Shown here: positions 44,313-53,208 of the stretch, piece after piece | Layout of the letters: each line of letters begins with the position of its first letter | How positions within the stretch are numbered: the first letter of the stretch is position 1 | Source of the DNA: Candidatus Delongbacteria bacterium | GTDB taxonomy: Bacteria > CAIWAD01 | NCBI GenBank assembly: GCA_020634015.1 | Contig: JACKCN010000001.1 | Coordinates: forward strand, 293,001-357,000 | Reading direction: 5' to 3' | Length of the DNA: 64,000 nucleotides | Notes under the pieces: model-generated | Seen by the model: the letters and a program-made list of their open reading frames with translations, nothing else | The model's database searches: none | Told to the model about the DNA's origin: nothing | Position numbers and translations under genes: made by a program

Positions 44313-45767
44313 TTATTTGTCGTTGTCTCTGATCAGGTCTTCCAGACGCAGCTCTTCCTCAATGGCCTGGATCGCGGGCGGCACCTCCATGGTGTAATTG
44401 CCCTCGGGGTACAGGATGTGGGGAGTGACCTGGATGATCAGATCTGTCTTGCTGATACGTTCCTCGTTGCTTCGGAAAAAGCCGCCCACGAAGGGAAGCT
44501 GGGAGAGCAATGGCACACGGTTGACCACCTTCAGGGTCTGCGTGTCCAGCAGACCGGCGATGATGATGGACTCACCGTCCTTCACACGAACCGTGGTGCG
44601 CGTGGTGCGCTGCTTGATCTGCGGGATGTCCTTGTTGGGTCCCAACCAGTCCACGATCGAGCTGACTTCCGGCTCGACGATCGTGGTGATCCAACCATCA
44701 GGATTGATCGAAGGCAGCACGTTCAGTACGATGCCCACTTCTTCCTGCTTGACGGTGATCTGCTGGGTGTTGCCGCCGGCGGTGAAGACATAGCTGATCT
44801 TGTCCACCACGCGCAGCTCGGCGGGGCGGTGGTTGAGGGTCGAGACCTTGCTGGACGCCAGGATGCTGGCCTTGTTGTTGCGCAGCATGTAATTCAGCGT
44901 GATGTCGAAGGCGTTGAACTGGCGGCTGAAGTGGCCCAGATTGTCCATGGACAGGGGCTGGAACTTGCCGTTGCGCGGCAGCTTGCCCAGGGGGACCTGC
45001 TCATCGTTCATCCAGGTCCAGGGACCGCCGGCGTTGTTCTTCCAGCCCTGGTCGGAACCGGGGGTACCCCAGTCTTCGGGGGTCATCCAGTCCTGACGCG
45101 ACTTGCCGTTTTCAGCCAGGATCGTGGTCAGGGAATTCAGCCGGGCCCAGTCGATGCCCATCAGTTCCTGGTCGTCGATCTGGACTTCGATCAGCTTGGC
45201 CTCCAGCACGACCTGCGGCACAGGCTGATCCACCGAGGCAATCACGTTGCGCACTTCCTCGATGACCTTGGTGGAGGTCCGCAGCACCACGCTGTTGCTG
45301 CTGGTGTCCACCTGGACGCTCTTGCTCATGTCCTTGAGCATCGTCTGCACTTCGGAGGCGTTGGCGTACTTCAGATTGATCACATAGGAGTTGAGGCTGA
45401 CTTCCTGCTCCAGCTTCTCGGTCGTGGTGACCAGAAAGCTGTTGCCCACCTTTTCATAACCCAGACCGGCCGCCCGCACCACCATGTCGATGGCTTCGGA
45501 AATCGGCGTGTCCTTGAGGTGAATCGTGATCTGGTCGAACTTGGCCTTGTTTTCCGGGTCGTCGGACAGCTCGGGTCCGGTGACGATGTTGAAGCCAGAC
45601 TGCTCGGCAAGGATGGAGAGAACATCCGCCAGGTTGGCATCCTGGGCATCGATGGTCACGGGAGTATCCAGACTGGGGGTCCGGGCTGCGCTGGCTTCCT
45701 GGGAGGGTGCGATGATCCCGATCATCAGCGCCGCCAGTAGGCAGGAAGCGAAACGGGCAGATTTCAT
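44313..45767 (-). CDS. pilQ: type IV pilus outer-membrane secretin PilQ
   Basis: A 484-residue secretin forming the outer-membrane gate for the pilus. The ATG at 45767 starts a signal peptide (KSARFASCLLAALMIGII). An STN-type domain (VTIDAQDANLADVLSILAEQ), an N1-type domain (SYVINLKYANASEVQTML) and the secretin core follow, with PQVVLEAKLIEVQ, VPLLSQLPFVGGFF and KTDLIIQVTPHIL. It is shorter than proteobacterial PilQ because AMIN domains are absent. An internal Trp/Gly-rich insertion (about residues 225-270) between secretin strands is unusual. Confidence 0.95.
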   Translation of the reverse strand: MKSARFASCLLAALMIGIIAPSQEASAARTPSLDTPVTIDAQDANLADVLSILAEQSGFNIVTGPELSDDPENKAKFDQITIHLKDTPISEAIDMVVRAAGLGYEKVGNSFLVTTTEKLEQEVSLNSYVINLKYANASEVQTMLKDMSKSVQVDTSSNSVVLRTSTKVIEEVRNVIASVDQPVPQVVLEAKLIEVQIDDQELMGIDWARLNSLTTILAENGKSRQDWMTPEDWGTPGSDQGWKNNAGGPWTWMNDEQVPLGKLPRNGKFQPLSMDNLGHFSRQFNAFDITLNYMLRNNKASILASSKVSTLNHRPAELRVVDKISYVFTAGGNTQQITVKQEEVGIVLNVLPSINPDGWITTIVEPEVSSIVDWLGPNKDIPQIKQRTTRTTVRVKDGESIIIAGLLDTQTLKVVNRVPLLSQLPFVGGFFRSNEERISKTDLIIQVTPHILYPEGNYTMEVPPAIQAIEEELRLEDLIRDNDK

Positions 45768-45820
45768 GTGTTGCAGACTCCTGTTGCGGGATTTATGATG
45801 GTCTTCACTTGTTCCGTTGT

Positions 45821-46366
45821 TCACTCAGGGGTGCTCCAGTCGAGCTGGCCACTGGAAAGACGCTTGGCGATGTCCTTGGGCGCCGCCTGGACTTGCAGGG
45901 TTTCCATCCGGCCGTTGCGGTTCAGGCTGATGGAATTGTCGCCGATGGCCGTCACACGATAGCCTTCGAAGCTGTCGCCCACGCTCACCACGTGATTCTT
46001 GCTCTTCAGGCGCACGATGGCGCGCGGTGATTCGCCCTTGATGGTGCAGGACAGGCGCGGGCGGCTTTCAAGACTGGCCAGGAAACTGGCGTCATCCAGC
46101 AGCAGGCTGCGCGCGATCACCACACGGGTGATTTCGAGCGGGTCCTTGCTCACGTTGAATTCCTGTTCCTGGATGGTGGCAAGGGTGTTCTCCATCCGGT
46201 CCACGGTTTCCTCAAGATCCTTGTCACTGCCCACGGTGATCTGCGGGCGGTTGGCAAGTTCCTCGACCTTCTGGCTGAGCTCCCAGCCCTGCCAGCCGAA
46301 ATAGACCAGCGCGCCGACGAAGAGCAGCATCAACAGGTTCCAGAACAGTTGGGAATAGGTTTTCAT
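45821..46366 (-). CDS. PilP/GspC-like pilus assembly protein
   Basis: A 181-residue protein with an N-terminal membrane helix (NLLMLLFVGALVYFGW) and a coiled-coil stretch. The C-terminal beta domain contains SVGDSFEGYRVTAIGDNSIS followed by LNRNG, the 'homology region' pattern of PilP and GspC, which contacts the secretin. It is located exactly where pilP sits between pilO and pilQ. It is anchored by a helix rather than a lipobox, which is GspC-like. The ATG immediately abuts the pilO stop (46366). Confidence 0.75.
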   Translation of the reverse strand: MKTYSQLFWNLLMLLFVGALVYFGWQGWELSQKVEELANRPQITVGSDKDLEETVDRMENTLATIQEQEFNVSKDPLEITRVVIARSLLLDDASFLASLESRPRLSCTIKGESPRAIVRLKSKNHVVSVGDSFEGYRVTAIGDNSISLNRNGRMETLQVQAAPKDIAKRLSSGQLDWSTPE

Positions 46367-46947
46367 CAGTTGTTCCCTTGCGCGATTTCACCCAGATCGC
46401 CTCGAACCAGGGTCAGTGTGGACAGTTTGACCATGAAATCGTGCGACTTCAGGTCGTCGAGGGTGCGTGCGAAATTCAGCTTGGTCAGATCGTTGTCAAT
46501 CTTGAACAGCTCCATCATCACCAGCCGGTCCGACTGTTCCATGCGATTGATGAACTTGCCGAATTTGTTGTACGTGCCTCTGAAGCTCACTTCATAGGGA
46601 GTGCGCACGTAGTTGGATGCACGGTCCTTCTCGTAGGTCTTCATTCCGGTGATCTCACAGTTCAGTTCCGTGAGCACCGTGATCATTTCGTTGATGAAAT
46701 CCACGCTGGCTTCCTGCACAAGGTCATCCGCCTTGTTGCTGGCCAGGTTGTTCTCGATCAGGTTTTCCACCCGCACCAATTCGCTGGCAAGAATCTGGGC
46801 ACTGATCAGTTTTTCCTGCTCGAATTTCAGTTTGGATTCGAGCGAGATGAAACGGTCAGGCTTGGGCGGGTATACGTTTGTCAGATAGTGGTTCAGTCCA
46901 AGCGCCAGCGCGATGAGCAGGACATAACCGACGATGATCCGTTGCAT
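46366..46947 (-). CDS. pilO: type IV pilus alignment protein PilO
   Basis: A 193-residue bitopic inner-membrane protein. It has one N-terminal helix (GYVLLIALALGL), a periplasmic coiled coil (about residues 35-75) and a ferredoxin-like C-terminal domain with the PilO-type VSFRGTYNKFGKFINRMEQ. It forms the PilN-PilO heterodimer that connects PilM and PilC to PilP and PilQ. Fixed order with pilN upstream and the pilP-like gene downstream supports the call. Confidence 0.9.
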   Translation of the reverse strand: MQRIIVGYVLLIALALGLNHYLTNVYPPKPDRFISLESKLKFEQEKLISAQILASELVRVENLIENNLASNKADDLVQEASVDFINEMITVLTELNCEITGMKTYEKDRASNYVRTPYEVSFRGTYNKFGKFINRMEQSDRLVMMELFKIDNDLTKLNFARTLDDLKSHDFMVKLSTLTLVRGDLGEIAQGNN

Positions 46948-46960
46948 GGCGGGGCGCTCC

Positions 46961-47572
46961 TCAGGATTTCCTGGCGTTGAAGTTGATGGTCTTGCTCAGG
47001 AACTTGGGTTCGATCTTGCAGCGGATCTCGAACTGCAAAGCAGGCTGATCCTGGGAAATGATGTCCGAGCTGGAAGCGAACTGGATGTTGGAGAAGTTCT
47101 CGTTGAAGTCGGGGTTGTTCTCCAGGCGGTGAACGAAATCCATGACCAGGTCGATGGGATCCTCGCCCTCCTTGACCTTGTGCAACCCGACGATGTACAG
47201 GTTGCCCTTCTCGAAGCGCACGTCGGTCAGCGCCATCTGGCGGGTGGTTTCCTCACCCAGACCGATCAGCTTCTTGGTCCAGAGCAGGCGTCCCTGTTCC
47301 AGGGCAGCAAGATTCAGGATGTCGCGCTTGCTCAGGTTCTTGCCCGTGCGCTGGAGCTTGGCCAGCTGGGCCTGGACTTCCTCGACCTGATTTTCCTTCT
47401 GGGCCAGCAGATCGTTCAGCTTGTTGTTGCTGTCGTTGATCCACCAGACTTCGGAAGCACCGATCAGGGCCAGCACCAGCAGCAACAGCCAACGCTGCAG
47501 CTCCATCTGGCGCTGGATATGGGCGACTTTGTCCTCGCCCTTGTTGAGGTTGATGTGATAGACGTGTTCCAC
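46961..47572 (-). CDS. pilN: type IV pilus alignment protein PilN
   Basis: A 203-residue bitopic protein. It starts with GTG at 47572, overlapping the last base of the pilM stop (TAGTG) and preceded by GAGGAGGGAATA. The short cytoplasmic N-terminus contains HINLNKGE, the conserved 'INLLP'-type motif that docks into PilM. A membrane helix (LLLLVLALIGASEVWWI), a coiled coil and a ferredoxin-like domain follow. The alternative ATG 30 bp upstream lies inside pilM and is less likely. Confidence 0.92.
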   Translation of the reverse strand: MEHVYHINLNKGEDKVAHIQRQMELQRWLLLLVLALIGASEVWWINDSNNKLNDLLAQKENQVEEVQAQLAKLQRTGKNLSKRDILNLAALEQGRLLWTKKLIGLGEETTRQMALTDVRFEKGNLYIVGLHKVKEGEDPIDLVMDFVHRLENNPDFNENFSNIQFASSSDIISQDQPALQFEIRCKIEPKFLSKTINFNARKS

Positions 47573-48636
47573 TATTCCCTCCTCAGTGCCAGACCCAGGC
47601 ACTGGGTCATCTGGGAACCCCAGTGTCCAAGATCGGTCCGGCTTTCGATCTGTTCGGCCGGGTTCCAGACCGCCACCTCGACGCCGAACTTCTCGGCCAG
47701 CAGCTCGGGAAGGCCGCGGAAAGCCGCGCCGCCCCCTGTGAGCCAGATCTTGACGAAGTCACTCTGTCCGCTTTCCTTGACGTAGTAGCGCAAGGTGCGG
47801 CGAATGTCATCGACAAAATCTTCCAGCACGGTACGCGACTGCAGGGACAGCGCAAGACCGCCATTGCCCTCGGCGCCCGTTTCAAAGGCGGCCACGCCTT
47901 CGCTGGTCTTCAGCATTTCGGCTTCCCGGTAGCTCACGCCCTTCAGCTTGGCGATGCCCGCGGTGAAATGGTGTCCACCAATGGGTACGTCGCGGTTGAA
48001 GAGCTTGCTCTTGCGCCCGGTCACGATGAAGTTCGTGTGACGGGTGCCCAGATTCAGGAACAGCAACTGCCCTTCGTCCGGAAGCTCACTCAGGAAGCTG
48101 TAGGAATTGAGCACGGCCAGCGGGTCGATGTCGACCACACCGGGACGGAAGCCCGACTCCTTGAGCACGTCCTCGTGAAAGGCGTACATCTTGCGGGTCG
48201 TGGCCACCAGCAGGATGCGCAGCTTCTGGGGATCGGTGGGATCCTCGCCCAGCACCTGATGATCGATGACCGTATCCGAGTCATCCAGGGGCAGGTGCTT
48301 GCGGGCCTCGAACACCAGACTGGTCGCCAGCTCTTCCTCGGCCATCTGGATGGACGAGATTTCCTTCATGCTGGTGGCCACCCCGCCGATCGACGAAACA
48401 AGTTGTTTCACCTTGGCCGGCGAGATCTTCAGGTCGTTCATCAGCGACTTCACAGCCACGATGGTTTCCGCTTTCCGGAACTGGGTGGGATCGTATTCTC
48501 CCTCGAAGGCGATGGTTTGCACACCCGCCTTCAACACCCGGTGGGAATTGCGGTGATTCTCCATCAGCACGGCCTTGACACTGTGTGTGCCAATGTCCAG
48601 GCCCAGCGTCTGATTGGATGGTCCTCCAAAGAACAT
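47572..48636 (-). CDS. pilM: type IV pilus actin-like protein PilM
   Basis: A 354-residue cytoplasmic FtsA/actin-fold ATP-binding protein. Signatures include LGLDIGTHSVKAVLM (phosphate 1), LLFLNLGTRHTNFIV (phosphate 2) and IWLTGGGAAFRGLPELLAE (adenosine motif). It binds the PilN N-terminus and organises the inner-membrane platform. First gene of the pilM-N-O-P-Q run and overlapping pilN by one base. Confidence 0.95.
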   Translation of the reverse strand: MFFGGPSNQTLGLDIGTHSVKAVLMENHRNSHRVLKAGVQTIAFEGEYDPTQFRKAETIVAVKSLMNDLKISPAKVKQLVSSIGGVATSMKEISSIQMAEEELATSLVFEARKHLPLDDSDTVIDHQVLGEDPTDPQKLRILLVATTRKMYAFHEDVLKESGFRPGVVDIDPLAVLNSYSFLSELPDEGQLLFLNLGTRHTNFIVTGRKSKLFNRDVPIGGHHFTAGIAKLKGVSYREAEMLKTSEGVAAFETGAEGNGGLALSLQSRTVLEDFVDDIRRTLRYYVKESGQSDFVKIWLTGGGAAFRGLPELLAEKFGVEVAVWNPAEQIESRTDLGHWGSQMTQCLGLALRRE

Positions 48637-48677
48637 GTGCGCTTCCTGTAATAGATGGACTCAGTGACTGTCCAGGT

Positions 48678-50609
48678 TCATTGGGTTGTCTCTGCCTCCA
48701 GCCCATTGTCCACCCGCAATTGCCGCCAGCGCGGATAATCGGGCAGCACCATGGCTGTCGTGATGTCTTGATTTCCATTCTCGAAAGTGGCCCGGATCCA
48801 GACCGGCGGCCCCGCCACGAAGAAGTTCTCGTCGTAGCGATACTGCTTGGACGCGTAACCGATGGTGGCCGGGTCGTAGATGCCCAGAGGGTTGCGCTGC
48901 ACGAAACCGCGAACCGCCTGCACCATGCTGCCGCAGAGCCAGATCGTTCCGCGACGGTCGTTCTGTCCCGTGTTGCAGGAATAGTTGACAGGGCGCCATG
49001 GCGGGAAGGCGCTGACGCGCGGTCCGCCCTGGGTCAGGGCCCGGTTGCGGCTGTAGTTCCACATGTGGTTGACGTTGTTGGGCACGCGCCCCGTGTCACA
49101 CTCCTCGGCCTGCACCGGACGCACGCTGGAGCCCTGGACGATGAACTGGTTGGTCACACTGGAATGCCAGTACTCGACTTCGAAACTGCAAGCCTTGGCC
49201 ATCATGGCGGCCGTGATGATCACATCCTTGCGGCTCTGCTGGCAGGCGGTGACATTGCTCACACCCGTGTGGCCGCACAGTGTGCCGGGGACCTGCTCAC
49301 CGTTGAATGCACCATTCTCGGCGGTGGCCGCGATCACGATGTTGCCTTCGCTGGCCAGACCGATACGGTTGGGCGAGCCCAGGGGCACCATCCCGAATTC
49401 CGCGTCGTCATTGCAGGGGGCGAAGCGCGTATCGGACGTGTAGACATTGTCCATGACGTAGAGGGTGTCGCTGGCGAGCACCGTGATCTGGCCCGTGACT
49501 TCACCGGAAATCCGGCAGACTCCCTTGGCCCAGATCAGCTGGGTACCGTCGGCCTGGGGAAAGTTCTGCACCAGCCCGCGGTAGTTGAATTCAGGGCTGC
49601 CACCAGTGCGCGGGTCGACGTAGAGGGTGTCTCCATACCAGGTGGAATCGCTGCGCTGGGTGGCCGTTCCTCCGTAGACATGGTTGGCCATGAAGAAGGT
49701 GGGCACGTACTGGGTGACCCGATACTGGCGCCCCTCCAGCCAGATGCGCGTAGTCAGCGGGGCATGCACGTTTCCGAAGCTCTCCAGCACCACGCTGTCG
49801 GCATAGGTGTGTGCCGCCGTATGCGATCCCTTGAGCTGCTCGATCGCGTCTACCGGGGGCCATTCGTAACTGGGGTAGGGGAAGCGATAGCCACCCTGGA
49901 AGACCTGGTCGTACTGGGATTCGGTGAGCCCGTTGATGGTCTCTTCGGTCTGGGTGAAGAAACCGAGGAAGGTCGGTGTGGAGCCCGGGGTCACGTTCAT
50001 CTGGCCGTTGATGTGTATTCGGCCGCGGATGATGTCCTGTCCGTAGAAGTTCACCGGCGCGTTCTCTGGGGAAATCTCGCTGTTGGTGAAGTAGAGGAAC
50101 TTGGAAAAGTCACCGAAATCGAAGGCGATGGCGCTGGTGTGCGACACCTCGAATTCCTTGGTGCCGCGGCGGTAGGTCACCTTGCCTTCCGCGGACACGA
50201 AGTAATAGGGCTTGCGCGAGTTCTTCTCCGCCACGATTTCCTTGTAGGCGTTGCCACTGGCATAGCTCATGCGCTGGGCACTGTCATCGCCCCAGTTGTC
50301 GCTGCGGATCGGTTCCACGAGGTTGATCGGGGTGACCACGACACGGCCCTGCTGGGCGTTGTAGCCTTCCACATCATTGAAATAGGACTGCACGGAATAA
50401 CTGGCCAGCACGTACTCGCTGCAGTAGCGGGCGTGCACACGGGCCCGCTCGCGCATGTACTGGTGCTGGTATTCCTTGGCCTGAATGAAATAGGCGAAGC
50501 TGACCGCAACCAGTGCGGTCGTCATGATGATGGCCGCCACGAGGAACGCACCGCGGTCCTCGCGCAACCCTTTCAGGTCGAATGTGATTGGCTGAGTGAG
50601 CTTTTTCAT
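48678..50609 (-). CDS. large pilus-associated protein with N-terminal membrane helix (PilX/DUF4900-like)
   Basis: A 643-residue protein. The ATG at 50609 follows CCAAGGAGTGGCC. The N-terminus has a short charged leader ending in DRGAFLVAAIIMTTALVAV, a helix that resembles the PilX-type start (G/A-x-x-L...) without a clear prepilin Glu5. The large extracytoplasmic part is beta-rich with a polymer-forming-like stretch (IIRGRIHINGQMNVTPG), a surface-protein-like region and several Cys. Similar large proteins sit with minor pilins in FCB-type pilus loci, and I compare it to DUF4900-type proteins from memory. Its position between the minor pilins and pilM supports a pilus-tip or priming role; this is inference. 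Confidence 0.6.
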   Translation of the reverse strand: MKKLTQPITFDLKGLREDRGAFLVAAIIMTTALVAVSFAYFIQAKEYQHQYMRERARVHARYCSEYVLASYSVQSYFNDVEGYNAQQGRVVVTPINLVEPIRSDNWGDDSAQRMSYASGNAYKEIVAEKNSRKPYYFVSAEGKVTYRRGTKEFEVSHTSAIAFDFGDFSKFLYFTNSEISPENAPVNFYGQDIIRGRIHINGQMNVTPGSTPTFLGFFTQTEETINGLTESQYDQVFQGGYRFPYPSYEWPPVDAIEQLKGSHTAAHTYADSVVLESFGNVHAPLTTRIWLEGRQYRVTQYVPTFFMANHVYGGTATQRSDSTWYGDTLYVDPRTGGSPEFNYRGLVQNFPQADGTQLIWAKGVCRISGEVTGQITVLASDTLYVMDNVYTSDTRFAPCNDDAEFGMVPLGSPNRIGLASEGNIVIAATAENGAFNGEQVPGTLCGHTGVSNVTACQQSRKDVIITAAMMAKACSFEVEYWHSSVTNQFIVQGSSVRPVQAEECDTGRVPNNVNHMWNYSRNRALTQGGPRVSAFPPWRPVNYSCNTGQNDRRGTIWLCGSMVQAVRGFVQRNPLGIYDPATIGYASKQYRYDENFFVAGPPVWIRATFENGNQDITTAMVLPDYPRWRQLRVDNGLEAETTQ

Positions 50610-50734
50610 GGCCACTCCTTGGTGTTCGCTTCGGGAATCCGGCTCTCCCTTTCCGGACTCCAAAACAATGCTGGCAGTACGCGCCAGCCAGCATTCGCGC
50701 CGGGAAGACACCCGCGGTGCCCTGCAGTCCCGAC

Positions 50735-50759
50735 GCCGGTGTGACCCAGAGGGTCACCG
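50735..50759 (-). terminator. imperfect hairpin between minor-pilin and large pilus-protein genes
   Basis: CCGGTGTGACCC, loop AGA, GGGTCACCGG: about 10 bp of stem with a two-base bulge, in the 186-bp gap. No T-run follows, so it may tune expression rather than end transcription. Confidence 0.35.
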
Positions 50760-50795
50760 GTTGGCGCACTCAAGCCCCAACCACGGAGTCGCGGA

Positions 50796-51446
50796 TCAGC
50801 CGTTGGCGGCCTGCAGTTCACGCACCCGTTTGATCTCGACGTTCGGGGTGAAGACCACCCGCTTGAACTCGCGTTCGATGTACCAGTCGTTCTGCAGGGT
50901 TTCGTCGGTGAGACGCACCTTGAGATACACTTCGAACAGGTTGCGCGCCACGAAGGCGTCCACGGCGGGACGGTCGTTGTAGTGCGTCATCTTGTAATCG
51001 ATGATCTCGATCTTCTGGCGCACGCCTTCGAAGCGATCCCGGTCCAGCTCCACGGGCGGCCAGCGCCGCAGGAACTGCGCACTGCCCTGATTGTCGGACA
51101 TTTCGACGTTCAGCTCCGATGCCTTGGAAAAGCGCGTGTCCTGGGTGAAGCCCACATTGCGTGTGCCCAGATAATCGAATTCCAGCTCTTCCTTGCCCGA
51201 GCCACCCGAGTTCGCGCCAGCCTGCACCACGCTGGAGGTTTCCAGCGAGCGCACGGTCTCGTCCATGACCATCTGGCCGTAGACCAGGATGTCGTTGGCC
51301 AGCTTGTCACGCACCAGATGCTGGGCCAGAGCCAAAGAGGCCTGGAACAGGCCGATGGACACCACACCCAGAATGACCACCGCGGCCATCAGCTCGACAA
51401 GGGTCGTGCCGCGCTCATTCCGCAGGGAGGCAATCAGTCGGTTCAT
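50796..51446 (-). CDS. type IV prepilin-like minor pilin (PilW-like)
   Basis: A 216-residue prepilin. The leader MNRLIASLRNERG is followed by TTLVELMAAVVILGVV, the class III signal cut by PilD after Gly with Glu at +5. The ATG at 51446 follows AGGAAGGAGGGCAAG. After the helix, the globular part is charged and lacks a Cys pair. By position and length it is a PilW/PilJ-type minor pilin used to prime pilus assembly. It lies 13 bp downstream of the second prepilin-like gene. Confidence 0.85.
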   Translation of the reverse strand: MNRLIASLRNERGTTLVELMAAVVILGVVSIGLFQASLALAQHLVRDKLANDILVYGQMVMDETVRSLETSSVVQAGANSGGSGKEELEFDYLGTRNVGFTQDTRFSKASELNVEMSDNQGSAQFLRRWPPVELDRDRFEGVRQKIEIIDYKMTHYNDRPAVDAFVARNLFEVYLKVRLTDETLQNDWYIEREFKRVVFTPNVEIKRVRELQAANG

Positions 51447-51459
51447 CTTGCCCTCCTTC

Positions 51460-51906
51460 CTAGTAGCGCGGGTTGATCGCGGTGGTGATGGTCTCGCGGC
51501 GCACTTCCCGCCCTTCGGGCCAGGTGACACTCACGGAGATTTCGTAGTAATCCACGCCCGCCGAAGAAGGCACACGCCGGATGCGGGCTGCGGGCTCGAA
51601 AGTCGCCAGTACCACATCGTTGCGGCCGCGCTTGTTCACTTCAATGGGCACCGAGATGCGCGAGTTGGGGCTCTGCGCCTGGGGGCCCTTCACGAAGATC
51701 TCGGCCTTCCAGTACTCCACTTCATTCTGGAGCGCTTCCAGGGCCTTCAGGCGCCGGTACATGTTCAGATTCTGCTGATGGGCCTGGAACACGCCCTTGA
51801 AGACGGCGGTGGAGGTGATGACCACAATCATGAACCCCATCACCAGGGAAGGCAGAAATACCCCCCCCCGATCGTCCGCCAGTTTGCTGCAGGTTGTGTC
51901 GCTCAC
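51460..51906 (-). CDS. minor pilin-like protein with a G9 tract at the cleavage region
   Basis: A 148-residue pilin-like protein starting with GTG at 51906 (ribosome-binding site GGAGG ten bases upstream); the longer frame to 52188 is a shadow of pilT. The leader SDTTCSKLADDRG leads into GVFLPSLVMGFMIVVITSTA, resembling a prepilin but without the usual Glu at +5. The codons for R-G-G-V contain nine consecutive G. Any slippage here would shift the frame just before the membrane helix, so the tract could switch the gene on and off. The globular C-terminus has IRRVPSSAGVDYYEISVSVTW. It pairs with the downstream PilW-like gene. Confidence 0.75.
   Translation of the reverse strand: MSDTTCSKLADDRGGVFLPSLVMGFMIVVITSTAVFKGVFQAHQQNLNMYRRLKALEALQNEVEYWKAEIFVKGPQAQSPNSRISVPIEVNKRGRNDVVLATFEPAARIRRVPSSAGVDYYEISVSVTWPEGREVRRETITTAINPRY
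51861..51869 (-). repeat. homopolymeric tract, (G)9 on the coding strand
   Basis: Nine consecutive C on the plus strand (G on the coding strand) inside the minor-pilin gene, at codons 14-17 of the protein. Homopolymers this long are typical slip-mispairing sites, and also frequent sequencing-error sites. Confidence 0.8.
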
Positions 51907-52051
51907 TGTCGCCTCCTCATTCCACCGGAGTGGAACCGCTGGGTCTGGCCGGGCTCTCCCTCCGGCCGGATCTATCAACGCACGACGGGCTGCGGGACCT
52001 GTCGCGCCGGGACCGCGCATCCCTGCCGGGGCGCGGATCGGGCTTGTGCCT

Positions 52052-53116
52052 CTAGTAGAGGTCGCCCATTTCGGACTCGAGAGCCCGCGGGTTCTCGGCG
52101 ATCTGCAGGGCCACCTGACGATCGACGCGGCCTTCGCGCACCACGCGCAGCAGATCGCTGTCGAGGCTGTGCATGCCCTGCTTGCCACCGCCCTGGATCA
52201 CGTTCGGGATCTGGAAGATCTTGTCTTCGCGAATCAGGTTGCGCACGGCCGTGTTGGCGATCATCACCTCGGTGACCGCGGTCCGGCCCTGACCGTCCTT
52301 GTTGGGCAGCAGGCGCTGGGCCACCACCGCTTCCAGGGATTCGGCCAGCATGCTGCGCACCTGCTGCTTCTGGGCCGCCGGGAAAATGTCGATGATGCGG
52401 TCGATGGTCTTGGTGGCGCTGGGCGTGTGCAGGGTGGCCAGCACCAGGTGCCCGGTTTCGGCCGCGGTCAGAGCCAGCTGCACGGTTTCCAGGTCGCGCA
52501 TCTCGCCCACAAGGATGACATCGGGGTCTTCACGCAGGGCGCTGCGCAGCGCATTCGAGAAGGAGTGGGTGGTGCTGCCCAGCTCGCGCTGGTTGACCAT
52601 GCACTTCTTCGACTGGTGGAAGAACTCGATGGGGTCCTCGATGGTGATGATGTGCTTCTCGTAGGTCTCGTTGACGATGTCCACCATGGTGGCCAGGGTC
52701 GTGGACTTTCCGGAACCGGTGGGGCCCGTCAGCAGCACGATGCCGCGATCCTTGAGCGCCAGGTCGGTGAGCACCTTGCCGGGCAGGCCCAGCTCTTCGA
52801 AGGTGCTGATCTTGTCGGGGATGGTGCGGAACACGGCCGCCATGCCCAGAATCTGCTGGAAGAAGTTGACGCGGAAACGCGCCAGACCTTCGAGCTTGTA
52901 GGAAAAGTCAACCTCGAACTTGGTGTCGAAGATCTCCACCTGGCGCTCGTTCATGATCTCCTTGACATACCCGGCCATGGTCTCCTGTGTGACAGGCGGG
53001 AGAGCCAGTTTCTTCATGTGGCCATGGATCCGGATCATGGGCGTGGCGCCCACGGAAAGGTGGAGATCGGATGCTCCGTTGCTGACTCCGAAGCGCAGCA
53101 GTTCGTCGAGGTTCAT
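52052..53116 (-). CDS. pilT: type IV pilus retraction ATPase PilT
   Basis: A 354-residue hexameric ATPase powering pilus retraction. Walker A GPTGSGKST (131-139), Asp box TIEDPIEF, Walker B ILVGEMRD and His box ETGHLVLATLHT are complete. The AIRNLIRE motif of PilT appears as AVRNLIREDK. N-terminal SDLHLSVGATPMIRIHG is characteristic. It lies between the major pilin gene and the minor pilins, so retraction and pilin supply are genetically linked. Confidence 0.96.
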   Translation of the reverse strand: MNLDELLRFGVSNGASDLHLSVGATPMIRIHGHMKKLALPPVTQETMAGYVKEIMNERQVEIFDTKFEVDFSYKLEGLARFRVNFFQQILGMAAVFRTIPDKISTFEELGLPGKVLTDLALKDRGIVLLTGPTGSGKSTTLATMVDIVNETYEKHIITIEDPIEFFHQSKKCMVNQRELGSTTHSFSNALRSALREDPDVILVGEMRDLETVQLALTAAETGHLVLATLHTPSATKTIDRIIDIFPAAQKQQVRSMLAESLEAVVAQRLLPNKDGQGRTAVTEVMIANTAVRNLIREDKIFQIPNVIQGGGKQGMHSLDSDLLRVVREGRVDRQVALQIAENPRALESEMGDLY

Positions 53117-53159
53117 TCCATCATCCTGAAGTGAAAGTGGGTCCGTCGGGCATCCAGCG

Positions 53160-53189
53160 CCCGGAACCCGGTGCGGGCCGGGTTCCGGG
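53160..53189 (-). terminator. 12-bp hairpin between pilA and pilT
   Basis: CCCGGAACCCGG, loop TGCGGG, CCGGGTTCCGGG, beginning 20 bp beyond the pilA stop. No T-run follows on the minus strand. It probably protects or partly terminates the abundant pilin message before pilT. Confidence 0.65.
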
Positions 53190-53208
53190 GCAGGAATGTG
53201 TCAAGCAA

